Shown in pieces: positions 23,362-31,496 of a stretch of DNA of 31,528 bases. The position numbers and the translations under genes are program-made. Source of the stretch: SIG452 sp045541975 (GTDB taxonomy: Bacteria > Bacillota > Clostridia > UMGS1840). The DNA lies in the NCBI GenBank assembly GCA_045541975.1, contig JAZQKB010000017.1, positions 1-31,528 of the forward strand. The letters run 5' to 3'. Each line of letters opens with the position of its first letter. Positions within the stretch are counted from its first letter, which is position 1. Under the pieces are notes generated by a model, which made no database searches, was not told the DNA's origin, and was given only the letters and a program-made list of their open reading frames with translations.

Positions 23362-23514
23362 ATGAAGGAAAAGAAAAAGAAGAAACTTCCAAAAACAGAG
23401 TCTGTGATTCGTGCATTTAAAGAAACCGGCAAAAAAACAGATCCGGAGGGTAGCTATACCGGTACACCTACAGATAAAAATGTTCAGCCGGTACAGGATG
23501 CGGATGATTTATAA
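23362..23514 (+). CDS. 50-aa basic/polar hypothetical protein
   Basis: This is a short ORF, ATG at 23362 and TAA at 23512-23514, preceded by GAGGTG 7 nt upstream. The protein starts with a Lys-rich stretch (MKEKKKKKLPKTES), continues VIRAFKETGKKTDPEGSYTG and ends PVQDADDL. It has no hydrophobic segment. It is divergent from the rlmA-type gene, with only 44 nt between starts, and is followed by its own terminator, which supports its being real. The sequence looks like an intrinsically disordered peptide with a conserved-looking tail. I have no functional assignment. Confidence 0.7.
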   Translation: MKEKKKKKLPKTESVIRAFKETGKKTDPEGSYTGTPTDKNVQPVQDADDL

Positions 23515-23540
23515 CGTTTGAGTTTTTAACTTTTTTCAGT

Positions 23541-23580
23541 AAAATGCAGAAGCATACTCTGGTAGGCTTCTGCATTTTTT
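23541..23580. terminator. Bidirectional terminator between the 50-aa ORF and the flavin reductase gene
   Basis: AAAATGCAGAAGC (23541-23553) pairs exactly with GCTTCTGCATTTT (23566-23578), followed by U residues. On the minus strand it also ends the long operon. Confidence 0.88.
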
Positions 23581-23587
23581 ATTTTTG

Positions 23588-24241
23588 TTAAGCTTTGCGT
23601 TTTGCTTTTTTCTTTTTGACGGAATATCCAAAGGTTCCAAGCTGTTTTCCTAAGCTGAAATAAGTACCGTGAGCATAAGCTAATAAATCACATTTTTCAA
23701 TTTCCAGTTTACCGTCACGGTTCACACATTCCTCCGACACATCCATCCCCACAATGTCTGCTAAAAACATGGTATGGCTTCCCAAATCAACCGTTTTGGT
23801 TACCTTGCATTCCAAATGCAGAGGACATTCCGAAATCAAGGGTGCCAAAACTTTTTCTGCTTTTACGGGAGTCAGATTCATTTCCTTAAATTTATCTAAG
23901 TCTTTTCCACTTCTGACACCGCAAAAATCCACTGCCTTTACCAATTTGGTGCAGGGTAAATTGATTACAAATTCCATGGAATCCATAAGCATTTGGTAGG
24001 AATGGCGTTCCTTGCGGACTGAAATATAGGTTTGGGGCGGAATCGTGTTTAAAATCCCCGTCCAGCCAATGGTCAACACATTCGGCTGTTCCATGGTACC
24101 AACTGTTACCAGGGCAGGAGGGATGGGGGCTAAAAGAGTTCCACCTTTCCAATGTTCCTTTTTTTCATAGGTAATCGGTTTTTTTACAGTCGTTTTTTGG
24201 AGATTATTTTTGATTTTCTTTCTTCCATTGGAGATATTCAT
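23588..24241 (-). CDS. Flavin reductase-like FMN-binding protein
   Basis: The protein is about 217 aa. LLAPIPPALVTVG, NVLTIGWTGILNTIPP, SVRKERHSY and FVINLP are the FMN-binding split-barrel pattern of flavin reductase-like (DIM6/NTAB) proteins. The tail is very basic (KKKKAKRKA). It probably binds FMN and reduces flavin or a small acceptor with NAD(P)H; the acceptor is unknown. The start is uncertain: ATGs at 24241 and 24253 both lie inside the end of the ABC-F gene (38-50 nt overlap), and no other start codon is available before the domain. Last gene of the probable five-gene operon. Confidence 0.82.
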   Translation of the reverse strand: MNISNGRKKIKNNLQKTTVKKPITYEKKEHWKGGTLLAPIPPALVTVGTMEQPNVLTIGWTGILNTIPPQTYISVRKERHSYQMLMDSMEFVINLPCTKLVKAVDFCGVRSGKDLDKFKEMNLTPVKAEKVLAPLISECPLHLECKVTKTVDLGSHTMFLADIVGMDVSEECVNRDGKLEIEKCDLLAYAHGTYFSLGKQLGTFGYSVKKKKAKRKA

Positions 24242-25802
24242 CGTAGTTATCATTCCTATCTATGATACCGTCGGAAGTAAATTCAATGATTCTATTTGCG
24301 ACGGTTGAAATAAATTCATGGTCGTGGGAAGCAAACAAAATGTTGCCTTTAAAATCCTTTAGTCCGTTATTGACTGAAGTGATAGATTCCAGGTCCAGAT
24401 GGTTGGTAGGCTGATCCAACATTAATACATTGGAGCCAAATAGCATCATTCGAGATAACATACAACGCACTTTTTCACCACCGGATAACACTTTTACCGG
24501 TTTTAACACATCGTCACCGGAGAAAAGCATTCTGCCTAAGAATCCACGCAGGAAGGTTTCGGTGGTATCGTTGGAATATTGCTCCAGCCAGCGCAATAAG
24601 TTTAGTTCAGAGGTGTTGAAAAATTCGGAGTTATCTTTGGGGAAGTAAGATTGTGTGGTGGAAACACCCCACTTGTAGCTTCCTTCATCCGGTTCAATTT
24701 CACCTGCTAAAATTTGAAACATCGTGGTAATAGCAGTTTCGTTTTCACCTAAAAATGCAACCTTGTCGCCTTTGTTTAAGGTAAAGGAGACATTGTTTAA
24801 CACTTTTACGCCGTCCACGGTTTTAGAGATGCCTTCCACAAATAGAATATCCTTGCCGGCTTCTCTATCCATCTGGAATCCCACGAAGGGATACCTTCTG
24901 GAGGAGGCGGGAAGTTCCTCAATGGTCAGTTTTTCCAACAGTTTTTTACGGGAGGTTGCCTGACGGGATTTGGATTTATTCGCAGAGAAGCGCTGAATAA
25001 AATTCATCAGTTCTTTTGCTTTTTCTTCATTCTTTTTGTTCTGGTCACGAATCATTTTCTGAATCAATTGGCTGGATTCATACCAGAATTCATAGTTACC
25101 AACAAACATTTTAATCTGAGAAAAGTCGATATCCACAATGTTGGTACAAACGGTATTTAGAAAATGTCTGTCATGGGATACCACAATCACAAGACCTTCG
25201 TAATCTAATAAAAAGTCTTCTAACCAGTTGATAGAATCCACATCCAAGTGGTTGGTGGGTTCGTCGAGTAAAATAATATCGGGATTACCGAACAACGCCT
25301 GCGCCAATAATACTTTCACTTTTTGTTTCCCGTCTAAGGAACTCATCTGATTATATAACAAATCATCCGTAAGCCCTAAGCCTTGCAATAACTTTGAAGC
25401 ATCGCTTTCCGCTTCCCATCCGTTTAATTCTAAAAATTCGCCTTCCAGTTCAGCTAAGAGAACACCGTCTTCATCGTTGAAATCCGGTTTTGCGTACAGT
25501 ACTTCTTTTTCTTTCATAATGTCGTACAGACGCTTATTACCTTGGATTACGGTATCCACAACGGTAAATTCATCATAAGCAAAATGATCCTGCTTTAAAA
25601 CAGACATCCGAAGATGACTGGGGATAATCACTTCACCGGTAGAGGGTTCTAATTCTCCGGAGAGAATTTTTAAAAAGGTGGATTTTCCGGCACCGTTAGC
25701 ACCGATGACTCCGTAGCAGTTGCCGGGAGTAAATTTTAAATCCGCATTTTTAAAAAGATTCGTTCCGTTAAAATTTAAGCTTAAATTGGTAACTGTAATC
25801 AT
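24204..25802 (-). CDS. ABC-F family ATPase with a degenerate second nucleotide-binding domain
   Basis: This is a 532-aa soluble protein with two ABC domains and no membrane segment. The ABC-F linker with KSKSRQATSRKK (about 276-287) resembles the YbiT/YkpA branch. NBD1 is intact: Walker A GANGAGKST (34-42), Walker B IILLDEPTNHLD (E181). NBD2 has signature LSGGEK (439-444), but its Walker A is GENETAITT (352-360) without the Lys, and Walker B reads MLDQPTNHLD with Gln464 in place of the catalytic Glu. ABC-F proteins act on the ribosomal E site as translation factors or antibiotic-resistance factors. It overlaps the flavin reductase gene downstream, and its ribosome binding site (AAAGGA) is unusually far, about 20 nt, from the ATG. 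Confidence 0.92.
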   Translation of the reverse strand: MITVTNLSLNFNGTNLFKNADLKFTPGNCYGVIGANGAGKSTFLKILSGELEPSTGEVIIPSHLRMSVLKQDHFAYDEFTVVDTVIQGNKRLYDIMKEKEVLYAKPDFNDEDGVLLAELEGEFLELNGWEAESDASKLLQGLGLTDDLLYNQMSSLDGKQKVKVLLAQALFGNPDIILLDEPTNHLDVDSINWLEDFLLDYEGLVIVVSHDRHFLNTVCTNIVDIDFSQIKMFVGNYEFWYESSQLIQKMIRDQNKKNEEKAKELMNFIQRFSANKSKSRQATSRKKLLEKLTIEELPASSRRYPFVGFQMDREAGKDILFVEGISKTVDGVKVLNNVSFTLNKGDKVAFLGENETAITTMFQILAGEIEPDEGSYKWGVSTTQSYFPKDNSEFFNTSELNLLRWLEQYSNDTTETFLRGFLGRMLFSGDDVLKPVKVLSGGEKVRCMLSRMMLFGSNVLMLDQPTNHLDLESITSVNNGLKDFKGNILFASHDHEFISTVANRIIEFTSDGIIDRNDNYDEYLQWKKENQK

Positions 25803-25838
25803 GATATTTTTCTTTTTGATATTCCTTTCTGTTTGTTC

Positions 25839-26396
25839 TTAAAAACCGTTGCACACGATCCCAAGAATTGCACCTGCACCGATGATAGCAATGGGGTGAA
25901 TTTTTTGGAATCGGAAGCGTATTAGTACCAAGGCTGCAAATAGTATCAGTGCCTTGTAGTTCAACTGATTCCAGAATCCTAATGCTGTAGGAATCAGAAA
26001 GCTTAACTTCATAATTCCTAAAACTGCTGCTGCAATTAAGCCAACCACAGAAGCACGGAGACCTTCAAATGCTGCTTTTACATATCTGTTTTCGTTGAAT
26101 TTTTTTAAAATCTGAGCAATTAAAAGAATGATAATCCAAGAGGGAAGTGCAATACTTAAGGATGCTATGATACCGCCTAAAATACCGCTACCGGTAAACC
26201 CGGTATAGGTTGCCATATTAATCCCCAACGGACCCGGTGTGGATTCGGAAACTGCCACAATATTGGCAAGATCGGCTGCAGTGAACCAATCGTATTTTTC
26301 CACCAACTTATCTAAAAAGGGGAGGGTTGCCAGTCCGCCGCCAACGGCAAACAGACCAATCTGAAAAAATTCCCAAGAAAGGAGCGCTAAATTCAT
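25839..26396 (-). CDS. chrA: Half-size chromate transporter (CHR domain), second of pair
   Basis: This is a 185-aa membrane protein of about six hydrophobic segments. FFQIGLFAVGGGLATLPFL near the N-terminus and SESTPGPLGINMATYTG are the CHR family motifs. Short-chain CHR proteins work as two different half-size partners with opposite orientation, and its mate lies directly upstream with a 4-nt overlap. The family exports chromate or related oxyanions, but true substrates in clostridia are untested. The start ATG follows the GGAGGATCAATC site that lies inside the preceding gene. Confidence 0.9.
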   Translation of the reverse strand: MNLALLSWEFFQIGLFAVGGGLATLPFLDKLVEKYDWFTAADLANIVAVSESTPGPLGINMATYTGFTGSGILGGIIASLSIALPSWIIILLIAQILKKFNENRYVKAAFEGLRASVVGLIAAAVLGIMKLSFLIPTALGFWNQLNYKALILFAALVLIRFRFQKIHPIAIIGAGAILGIVCNGF

Positions 26397-26938
26397 GCTG
26401 ATTGATCCTCCTTCTTAAGATAAGTGAAAATGCCGCCTGCTCCTGAGAGTAGTACAATCCAGATGGGATTTAATTTGGTGAAGGCGCTAAGACAAAACGC
26501 AACCACGCAAAAGATCATATGAGTCCAGTTTTTCACGGATTTTTTCCATAAATTCCAAATGGCAACAAACACGGTTGCACAAACGGCAATTCGGATACCG
26601 GCAAAGGCATTTTGCACGATCGGATACTGAGAGAAACTCTTTAAAAAGGATGCAATAATCATAATGATAATTACAGAAGGTGTGATCACTCCCAGGGTAG
26701 AAAAAATACTGCCGATAACTCCTTTTCTCTGGTATCCCACAAAAGTGGAAACATTCACGGCAATAATTCCGGGAGTGCACTGTCCCACAGCGTAGTAGTT
26801 TAAGAGCTCCTCGTTTGTGGTCCAATTTTTCTTTTCTATCAGTTCTCTTTGCATAATCGGTAACATGGCATAGCCACCGCCAAAAGTAAACCCGCCGATT
26901 TTGGCAAAGGTTAAAAACAAATCAAATAATTCTTTCAA
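26393..26938 (-). CDS. chrA: Half-size chromate transporter (CHR domain), first of pair
   Basis: This is a 181-aa membrane protein with FAKIGGFTFGGGYAMLPIMQRE and GQCTPGIIAVNVSTFVGYQ, the two conserved CHR segments. It pairs with the following gene to make the heteromeric two-part transporter. The start overlaps the end of the upstream AAA ATPase gene by 4 nt and the stop overlaps the next start by 4 nt, so translation is coupled across three genes. Confidence 0.9.
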   Translation of the reverse strand: MKELFDLFLTFAKIGGFTFGGGYAMLPIMQRELIEKKNWTTNEELLNYYAVGQCTPGIIAVNVSTFVGYQRKGVIGSIFSTLGVITPSVIIIMIIASFLKSFSQYPIVQNAFAGIRIAVCATVFVAIWNLWKKSVKNWTHMIFCVVAFCLSAFTKLNPIWIVLLSGAGGIFTYLKKEDQSA

Positions 26939-27927
26939 AAAGATTCTCCTTTCTGAGGGGATTCGTAACGAAAATCAAGTTCATGTTCCACGCGCAGTTC
27001 ATATGCTTCTTTTCCTGAAAATTCGGTGTAAGAAGAAGTATCTCCATCTGATTTTAACCGAATTATTTTTAGGTTTGATAATTCGTTATAGAAGTTTAAA
27101 AGATCCAAAAATTCGTCAATCAATTCCTGACTGTGTGTTGTAAGGAAAAGTTGAATTTGCTTCTGTTTTGCAAGAGAAAACAATAACGAAACGCCTTCAT
27201 ACAGTGTTTGCACAGATAAATGACATTCAAAATGATCTAGTAAAAGAACGCCGTGATGAAAACCGGACATTGCATCTGCAATACAGAGAATTTTTTGGAT
27301 GCCTTCGGAAAAGAAGGTTTCATCCACCATTCCATATGCATTGTGCATCACATAAGTATGCTTAAAATCCGGTGAGCAAATATCTGTATAACGGTCATCA
27401 AACAAAGATAAAAAAGAAAGTACTTTTTCTTTTACCACAGGATCCTTTGCGATGTTGGCCAAAGATGGAAGTTTGGAATCTTTGGCAATTCGTTTGACTT
27501 TTACCACGGGTGAAACAGTGCTTTTGAAAGGAACATCTTTCAGCGACAGTTCTATCTGATTGGTATACTTCTCAGGGATTCCAAAATGATGGTATCCACG
27601 AAACGTGGTATCTGATGAGGAGTCGTTACAAGTAAGCTTTGTAAAATACGGCTTCTTAAACAGTTCTCCAGCAATATGGATATACGGACAAATTTGTTGT
27701 TGATCAAATAAGTAATAAAATTTTTTAGAAGACTCATTCGCAAGTTTTAAAAACTGACCGGCATCAGCGGGACTTGACAACAGCTCCACAGCATCTAAAC
27801 ATGTGGTTTTTCCGGAGCCGTTTGGACCGGTAATCAAATTGATAGGAGCAAGGTCATGTAGTGAAATATTTCGCATTCCTTTTAAGGAAGTCACACAGAG
27901 GGAATTTACGTAGATTGCATCTTCCAT
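26935..27927 (-). CDS. AAA-family (OLD/SMC-like) ATPase with an atypical Walker B
   Basis: This is a 330-aa soluble protein. The N-terminus VNSLCVTSLKGMRNISLHDL, then ITGPNGSGKTT (Walker A 34-41), is typical of AAA_15/AAA_21 ATPases. Walker B reads VLLLDHFECHLS: Asp231 is followed by His232 where the family normally has the catalytic Glu (DEIE/DEPE). TTHSQELIDEFL is the switch His region. No nuclease or Toprim domain is visible. The ATG at 27927 has AAAGGAG 8 nt upstream; a GTG at 27936 abuts that site. It is first gene of the operon with the chromate transporters. No defence partner gene is nearby, so a role is not assignable. Confidence 0.85.
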   Translation of the reverse strand: MEDAIYVNSLCVTSLKGMRNISLHDLAPINLITGPNGSGKTTCLDAVELLSSPADAGQFLKLANESSKKFYYLFDQQQICPYIHIAGELFKKPYFTKLTCNDSSSDTTFRGYHHFGIPEKYTNQIELSLKDVPFKSTVSPVVKVKRIAKDSKLPSLANIAKDPVVKEKVLSFLSLFDDRYTDICSPDFKHTYVMHNAYGMVDETFFSEGIQKILCIADAMSGFHHGVLLLDHFECHLSVQTLYEGVSLLFSLAKQKQIQLFLTTHSQELIDEFLDLLNFYNELSNLKIIRLKSDGDTSSYTEFSGKEAYELRVEHELDFRYESPQKGESF

Positions 27928-27973
27928 ACTGACCACTCCTTTCGGTTCATTTTTAAACTAACCAATTCTGTGT

Positions 27974-28002
27974 ATTATAGCATATTTTTCCTAAAATAGC
28001 AA
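27974..28002 (-). promoter_or_regulatory. Promoter of the ATPase-chromate transporter operon
   Basis: On the minus strand: TTGCTA (27997-28002), 17-nt spacer, TATAAT (27974-27979), with a leader of about 40 nt. Confidence 0.7.
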
Positions 28003-28035
28003 GTCTTTTCCCAAAAATCTACGGTTTTGAAAAAT

Positions 28036-28049
28036 AAGTAATCTTACTT
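28036..28049. promoter_or_regulatory. Inverted repeat upstream of the GH18-SLH gene (possible operator)
   Basis: AAGTAA-TC-TTACTT is a perfect 14-bp palindrome 33 nt before the GH18 ATG. It lies 34 nt upstream of the divergent promoter's -35. No convincing sigma-A promoter for the GH18 gene was found nearby. Confidence 0.3.
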
Positions 28050-28082
28050 TGGAAAATACTATTCAAAGAAAGGACTGATGAA

Positions 28083-29768
28083 ATGCGTTATCAATGGTAT
28101 TTGGCTCCTGTAGATGACAAATATTGCGACCTTGTTATCCGGATTTTAGGAGGGCAGACAGAATATTGTTCGGAGTTTGCTTCTGAGTTTTTAACCGAAC
28201 GGAAAATTCGTATGGTTAAACTGATTTTGGGAACTGCTTTGGCCATTTCAATTCCGTTTTCTCAGATTACAAAGGCGAAAGACAGATATTCTATGACCTA
28301 TTTGTCATACGGTAGCTATCAGACACAATTGGAGTATGTTGCTATTTCGCAAAACAGTTTTTCAGTAATTTCCCCCAGCTATTTTAATATTCAGGCTGAC
28401 GGCAGTTTACAGGTGGAAGAAGTCAGCCAGAGTTATGTTGAAGCAATGCACGAAAAAAATGTGAAGATTGTACCGTTTTTAAGCAATCATTGGGACAAAC
28501 AAGGCGGTAGTCTTGCGTTAAACCGCGTGGACTCCTTAGCGGATGAAATAGCGAATGCTGTGTCCAAATATAATCTGGATGGCATCAATGTGGATATTGA
28601 AAATGTGTCTCATCAGTATCGGGAACAGTATACGAAGTTGGTCCGTCTGTTAAGGGAAAAACTTCCAAAAGAGAAAGAAGTTTCAGTTGCTGTTGCCGCC
28701 AATCCAAAAGATTGGACATTAGGGTGGCACGGTTCTTATGATTACAAGGAACTTGGGAAATATGCAGATCATTTGTTTTTGATGGCGTATGATGAACATT
28801 ACAACGGTGGGGAAGCGGGACCTATTGCAAGCATCTCATTTGTGGAGGAGTCAATTCAATATGCCCTAAAGTATGTTCCCAAAGAAAAAATTGTTTTGGG
28901 AGTTCCGTTTTTTGGCAGAATCTGGAGCGAAGACGGAAGGATGAAAGGAATCGGTATGACACACCGTCAGATTGCTTCGGCAATTGAAAAAACCGGCGGT
29001 ACAGTTACGGTCGATCCTGATTTAAAAAGTGTAAAAGCGAATATTTCTGTAAACAGTTCTCATTCTATCACCGTAAACGGAACAAAGTTGAAACCCGGAA
29101 ATTATATTATTTGGTACGACAACAGTGACACCCTGAAATATAAACTTAGTTTGGTTGATAAATACGAATTAAAAGGAGCGGGAAGCTGGAGTGTGGGGCA
29201 GGAGACGAAAGATGTTTGGGATTATTATTCTTTGTGGTTAAACGGAACTTATTTTTCCGACACCTTTTCCCATTTTGCCAAAGATGATGTCATTGTCGTT
29301 TCCAAAAAAGGTTGGATGGAGGGCTTTGGAGAACACCGTTTTCTCCCGGAGGACGGTTTAACCAGGGCGCAGGCTGCAACGATTTTATGCAGATACCTGA
29401 ATTTAAGCGGAAATGCCATGAATAACCAGTTTTTAGACGTTGAAAATCATTGGGCAGAACAAGAAATTACCTTGGCTGTCAATCATGGTTTGATGAAAGG
29501 ATATCCTGACGGAACTTTCCAACCCAACAGAGCAGTTACCCGAGAGGAAATTGCTGTGATTTTACAACGGATATTGCAATACGAATCAAATGGCACGAAA
29601 CGAAATGTGCCATTTTCTGATGTAACAAGTGACCGCTGGTCATACCGTGAAATTACGGCATTAATTGATGCGGGCCTTTTAAACGGGTATCCCGACGGAA
29701 CCTTCCGTCCGGAACAATTTTTGTCACGGGGAGAAATAGCACATCTTTTGCGAAAAACTTTACCGTGA
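28083..29768 (+). CDS. GH18 glycosidase with three SLH repeats (spore/cell-wall hydrolase type)
   Basis: This is a 561-aa protein. Residues 1-43 are a soluble stretch, then KIRMVK and a hydrophobic segment (46-60) form a late signal or signal anchor. The GH18 barrel (about 70-380) has DGINVDIE at 166-173 with catalytic Glu173. The Asn in place of the middle Asp is as in SleL/YaaH-type peptidoglycan glucosaminidases, not chitinases. LMAYDEHY and GVPFFGRIW are further barrel motifs. Three SLH repeats (about 395-561) carry LTRAQAATIL, VTREEIAVIL and LSRGEIAHLL. Likely cuts peptidoglycan at the surface. ATG 28083 has AAAGGA 8 nt upstream; an internal Met44 would give a normal signal peptide but has no good ribosome binding site. 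Confidence 0.9.
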   Translation: MRYQWYLAPVDDKYCDLVIRILGGQTEYCSEFASEFLTERKIRMVKLILGTALAISIPFSQITKAKDRYSMTYLSYGSYQTQLEYVAISQNSFSVISPSYFNIQADGSLQVEEVSQSYVEAMHEKNVKIVPFLSNHWDKQGGSLALNRVDSLADEIANAVSKYNLDGINVDIENVSHQYREQYTKLVRLLREKLPKEKEVSVAVAANPKDWTLGWHGSYDYKELGKYADHLFLMAYDEHYNGGEAGPIASISFVEESIQYALKYVPKEKIVLGVPFFGRIWSEDGRMKGIGMTHRQIASAIEKTGGTVTVDPDLKSVKANISVNSSHSITVNGTKLKPGNYIIWYDNSDTLKYKLSLVDKYELKGAGSWSVGQETKDVWDYYSLWLNGTYFSDTFSHFAKDDVIVVSKKGWMEGFGEHRFLPEDGLTRAQAATILCRYLNLSGNAMNNQFLDVENHWAEQEITLAVNHGLMKGYPDGTFQPNRAVTREEIAVILQRILQYESNGTKRNVPFSDVTSDRWSYREITALIDAGLLNGYPDGTFRPEQFLSRGEIAHLLRKTLP

Positions 29769-29877
29769 TAACAAACAAAATGTAAAAACTTTTTCTTTTC
29801 TTCTATCATAAAATAGATGATGGGTTTAATAATTATAAATTTTTTTGCAAAAAAACCAATTTTTTGACGAAAAAAAC

Positions 29878-29906
29878 TTGCAAATTACAATTTGATGTTG
29901 TATAAT
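29878..29906 (+). promoter_or_regulatory. Promoter of gdhA
   Basis: TTGCAA (29878-29883), 17-nt spacer, TATAAT (29901-29906). The leader of about 90 nt has weak complementarity (GTGG near 29920 with CCAC near 29950) but no riboswitch that I recognise. The rest of 29769-30001 is AT-rich, and I see no clear terminator for the GH18 gene. Confidence 0.75.
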
Positions 29907-30001
29907 ATTTTTTTGAAAGTGGTGTTGATGCTTGGTCAATTTTTTAGCCACAAGTTCAAATTGTAAAAAATAATCCGATAGATGAAAAGGAGTGCTTTAA
30001 T

Positions 30002-31348
30002 ATGGCAATCAGCAATGCATACCTGCAGGGCATTTACGAAAGCGTTGAAAAGAAAAACGCAAATGAACCCGAATTTTTGCAGGCAGTAAAAGAAGTTTTG
30101 GAAACTCTGGTTCCCGTGATCGAAAAAAGACCTGATTTTATTGACGCAGGTGTTGTAGAAAGAATGGTGGAACCTGAAAGAATTATCACCTTCCGTATTT
30201 CTTGGGTAGATGATAACAATAAAGTGCAGGTAAACAGAGGTTACCGTGTACAGTTTAACAGTGCAATCGGTCCTTACAAGGGCGGTATGAGATTTCATCC
30301 CACTGTTAACCAGTCTGTTATTAAATTCTTAGGTTTTGAACAGACCTTGAAAAACTCCCTGACCACTCTGCCTATGGGCGGTGGTAAAGGCGGTTCCGAT
30401 TTTGACCCCAAAGGAAAATCTGACGGAGAAATTATGAGATTTTGTCAGAGCCTGATGACCGAACTTGCAAAACACATCGGTGCAGATACCGACGTTCCTG
30501 CAGGTGATATCGGTGTTGGTGCAAGAGAAATCGGTTACTTATTTGGTCAGTATAAAAGACTTCGTAACGAATATACCGGCGTGTTAACCGGTAAAGGTTT
30601 AACCTACGGCGGTTCTCTGGCAAGAAAAGAAGCTACTGGTTACGGTCTTCTGTATTTCACCAATGAAATGTTAAAAGCAAACGGTAAATCCCTGCAGGGT
30701 GCGAAAGTGGTAATTTCCGGTTCCGGTAATGTTGCTACCTATGCAACCGAAAAAGCACAGCAGTTAGGCGCAAAAGTTATTGCTTTGTCTGACTCCAACG
30801 GTTATGTTGTAGATGAAGACGGTATCAAATTAGACACCGTAAAACAGATTAAAGAAGTGGAAAGAAAACGTATTTCCGAATACGTGAAATATCATCCTTC
30901 TGCAAAATACTATGAAGGAAAAGGCATCTGGAATGTAAAATGTGATATCGCTCTGCCGTGCGCAACTCAGAATGAACTGAATCTGGACGATGCAAAAGCA
31001 TTGGTTGCAAACGGATGCTATGCAGTGGCAGAAGGTGCAAATATGCCTTCTACCCCTGAAGCGATCGCATACATTCAGGAAAACGGCTTACTGTTTGCTC
31101 CTGCAAAAGCTGCAAACGCAGGCGGTGTTGCTACCTCCGGTCTGGAAATGAGCCAGAACAGCATGAGATATAGCTGGAGCTTTGAAGAAGTAGATGCCAA
31201 ACTGCATGACATTATGGTAAACATCTACAAGAGCTGTGAAAAAGCTGCAAAAGATTACGGTTGCGAAGGAAACTTAGCTGCAGGTGCAAACATTGCAGGT
31301 TTCTTAAAAGTTGCAGAATCCATGAAAGCTCAGGGTATTGCATACTAA
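30002..31348 (+). CDS. gdhA: Glutamate dehydrogenase (hexameric, probably NADP-dependent)
   Basis: This 448-aa enzyme interconverts 2-oxoglutarate plus ammonia and glutamate. YKGGMRFHP, LPMGGGKGGSDFDPKGKS (catalytic Lys) and DVPAGDIGVGAREIG are the substrate-domain motifs. SGSGNVATYA is the dinucleotide site, followed by ALSDSNG. That Ser-Asp-Ser pattern resembles the NADP-type GdhA of E. coli; coenzyme choice is inferred. Length and C-terminus (AGANIAGFLKVAESM) are standard for the family. The ATG has AAAAGGAG 10 nt upstream. Codon bias is strong, implying high expression, as expected in amino-acid-fermenting or ammonia-assimilating anaerobes. Confidence 0.96.
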   Translation: MAISNAYLQGIYESVEKKNANEPEFLQAVKEVLETLVPVIEKRPDFIDAGVVERMVEPERIITFRISWVDDNNKVQVNRGYRVQFNSAIGPYKGGMRFHPTVNQSVIKFLGFEQTLKNSLTTLPMGGGKGGSDFDPKGKSDGEIMRFCQSLMTELAKHIGADTDVPAGDIGVGAREIGYLFGQYKRLRNEYTGVLTGKGLTYGGSLARKEATGYGLLYFTNEMLKANGKSLQGAKVVISGSGNVATYATEKAQQLGAKVIALSDSNGYVVDEDGIKLDTVKQIKEVERKRISEYVKYHPSAKYYEGKGIWNVKCDIALPCATQNELNLDDAKALVANGCYAVAEGANMPSTPEAIAYIQENGLLFAPAKAANAGGVATSGLEMSQNSMRYSWSFEEVDAKLHDIMVNIYKSCEKAAKDYGCEGNLAAGANIAGFLKVAESMKAQGIAY

Positions 31349-31359
31349 TAACTGAATCC

Positions 31360-31495
31360 AAAAAGCCATACCCACGGGCCGTGCCGTTGGCTTGCACTGC
31401 CCCCTTAGGGCAATATGCTGGCCGAGCCTATAGGCTCGTCGAAAGGTCTGCCAACCGCATCTCTTTCACCAGCTTGCCCCTAAAGGGGCTTTTTT
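31360..31495 (+). repeat. GC-rich structured intergenic element, possible dispersed repeat or RNA
   Basis: Downstream of gdhA the DNA becomes about 60% GC by eye and is packed with stems: CACGGGCCGTG (31373-31383), TGCCC/GGGCA (31398-31412), CGAGCCTATAGGCTCG (31423-31438), GTTGGC (31386-31391) with GCCAAC (31450-31455), and outer AAAAAGCC (31360-31367) with GGCTTTTT (31488-31495). No ORF is evident. The composition is unlike the rest of the window. Confidence 0.5.
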
Positions 31496-31496
31496 A
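31476..31496 (+). terminator. Intrinsic terminator at the end of the structured element
   Basis: GCCCC, loop TAAA, GGGGC then TTTTTT. It could end the gdhA transcript or a separate RNA made from the element. Confidence 0.75.

Noticed and set aside
26935..27927. Anti-phage defence system built on the OLD-like ATPase
   Set aside because: No Toprim/nuclease, UvrD-like helicase or other effector is adjacent. Its neighbours are transporters, so a defence label would be guesswork.
31360..31495. CRISPR or tRNA-like element
   Set aside because: There are no regularly spaced direct repeats and no acceptor/T-arm pairing; only inverted repeats and a terminator are visible.
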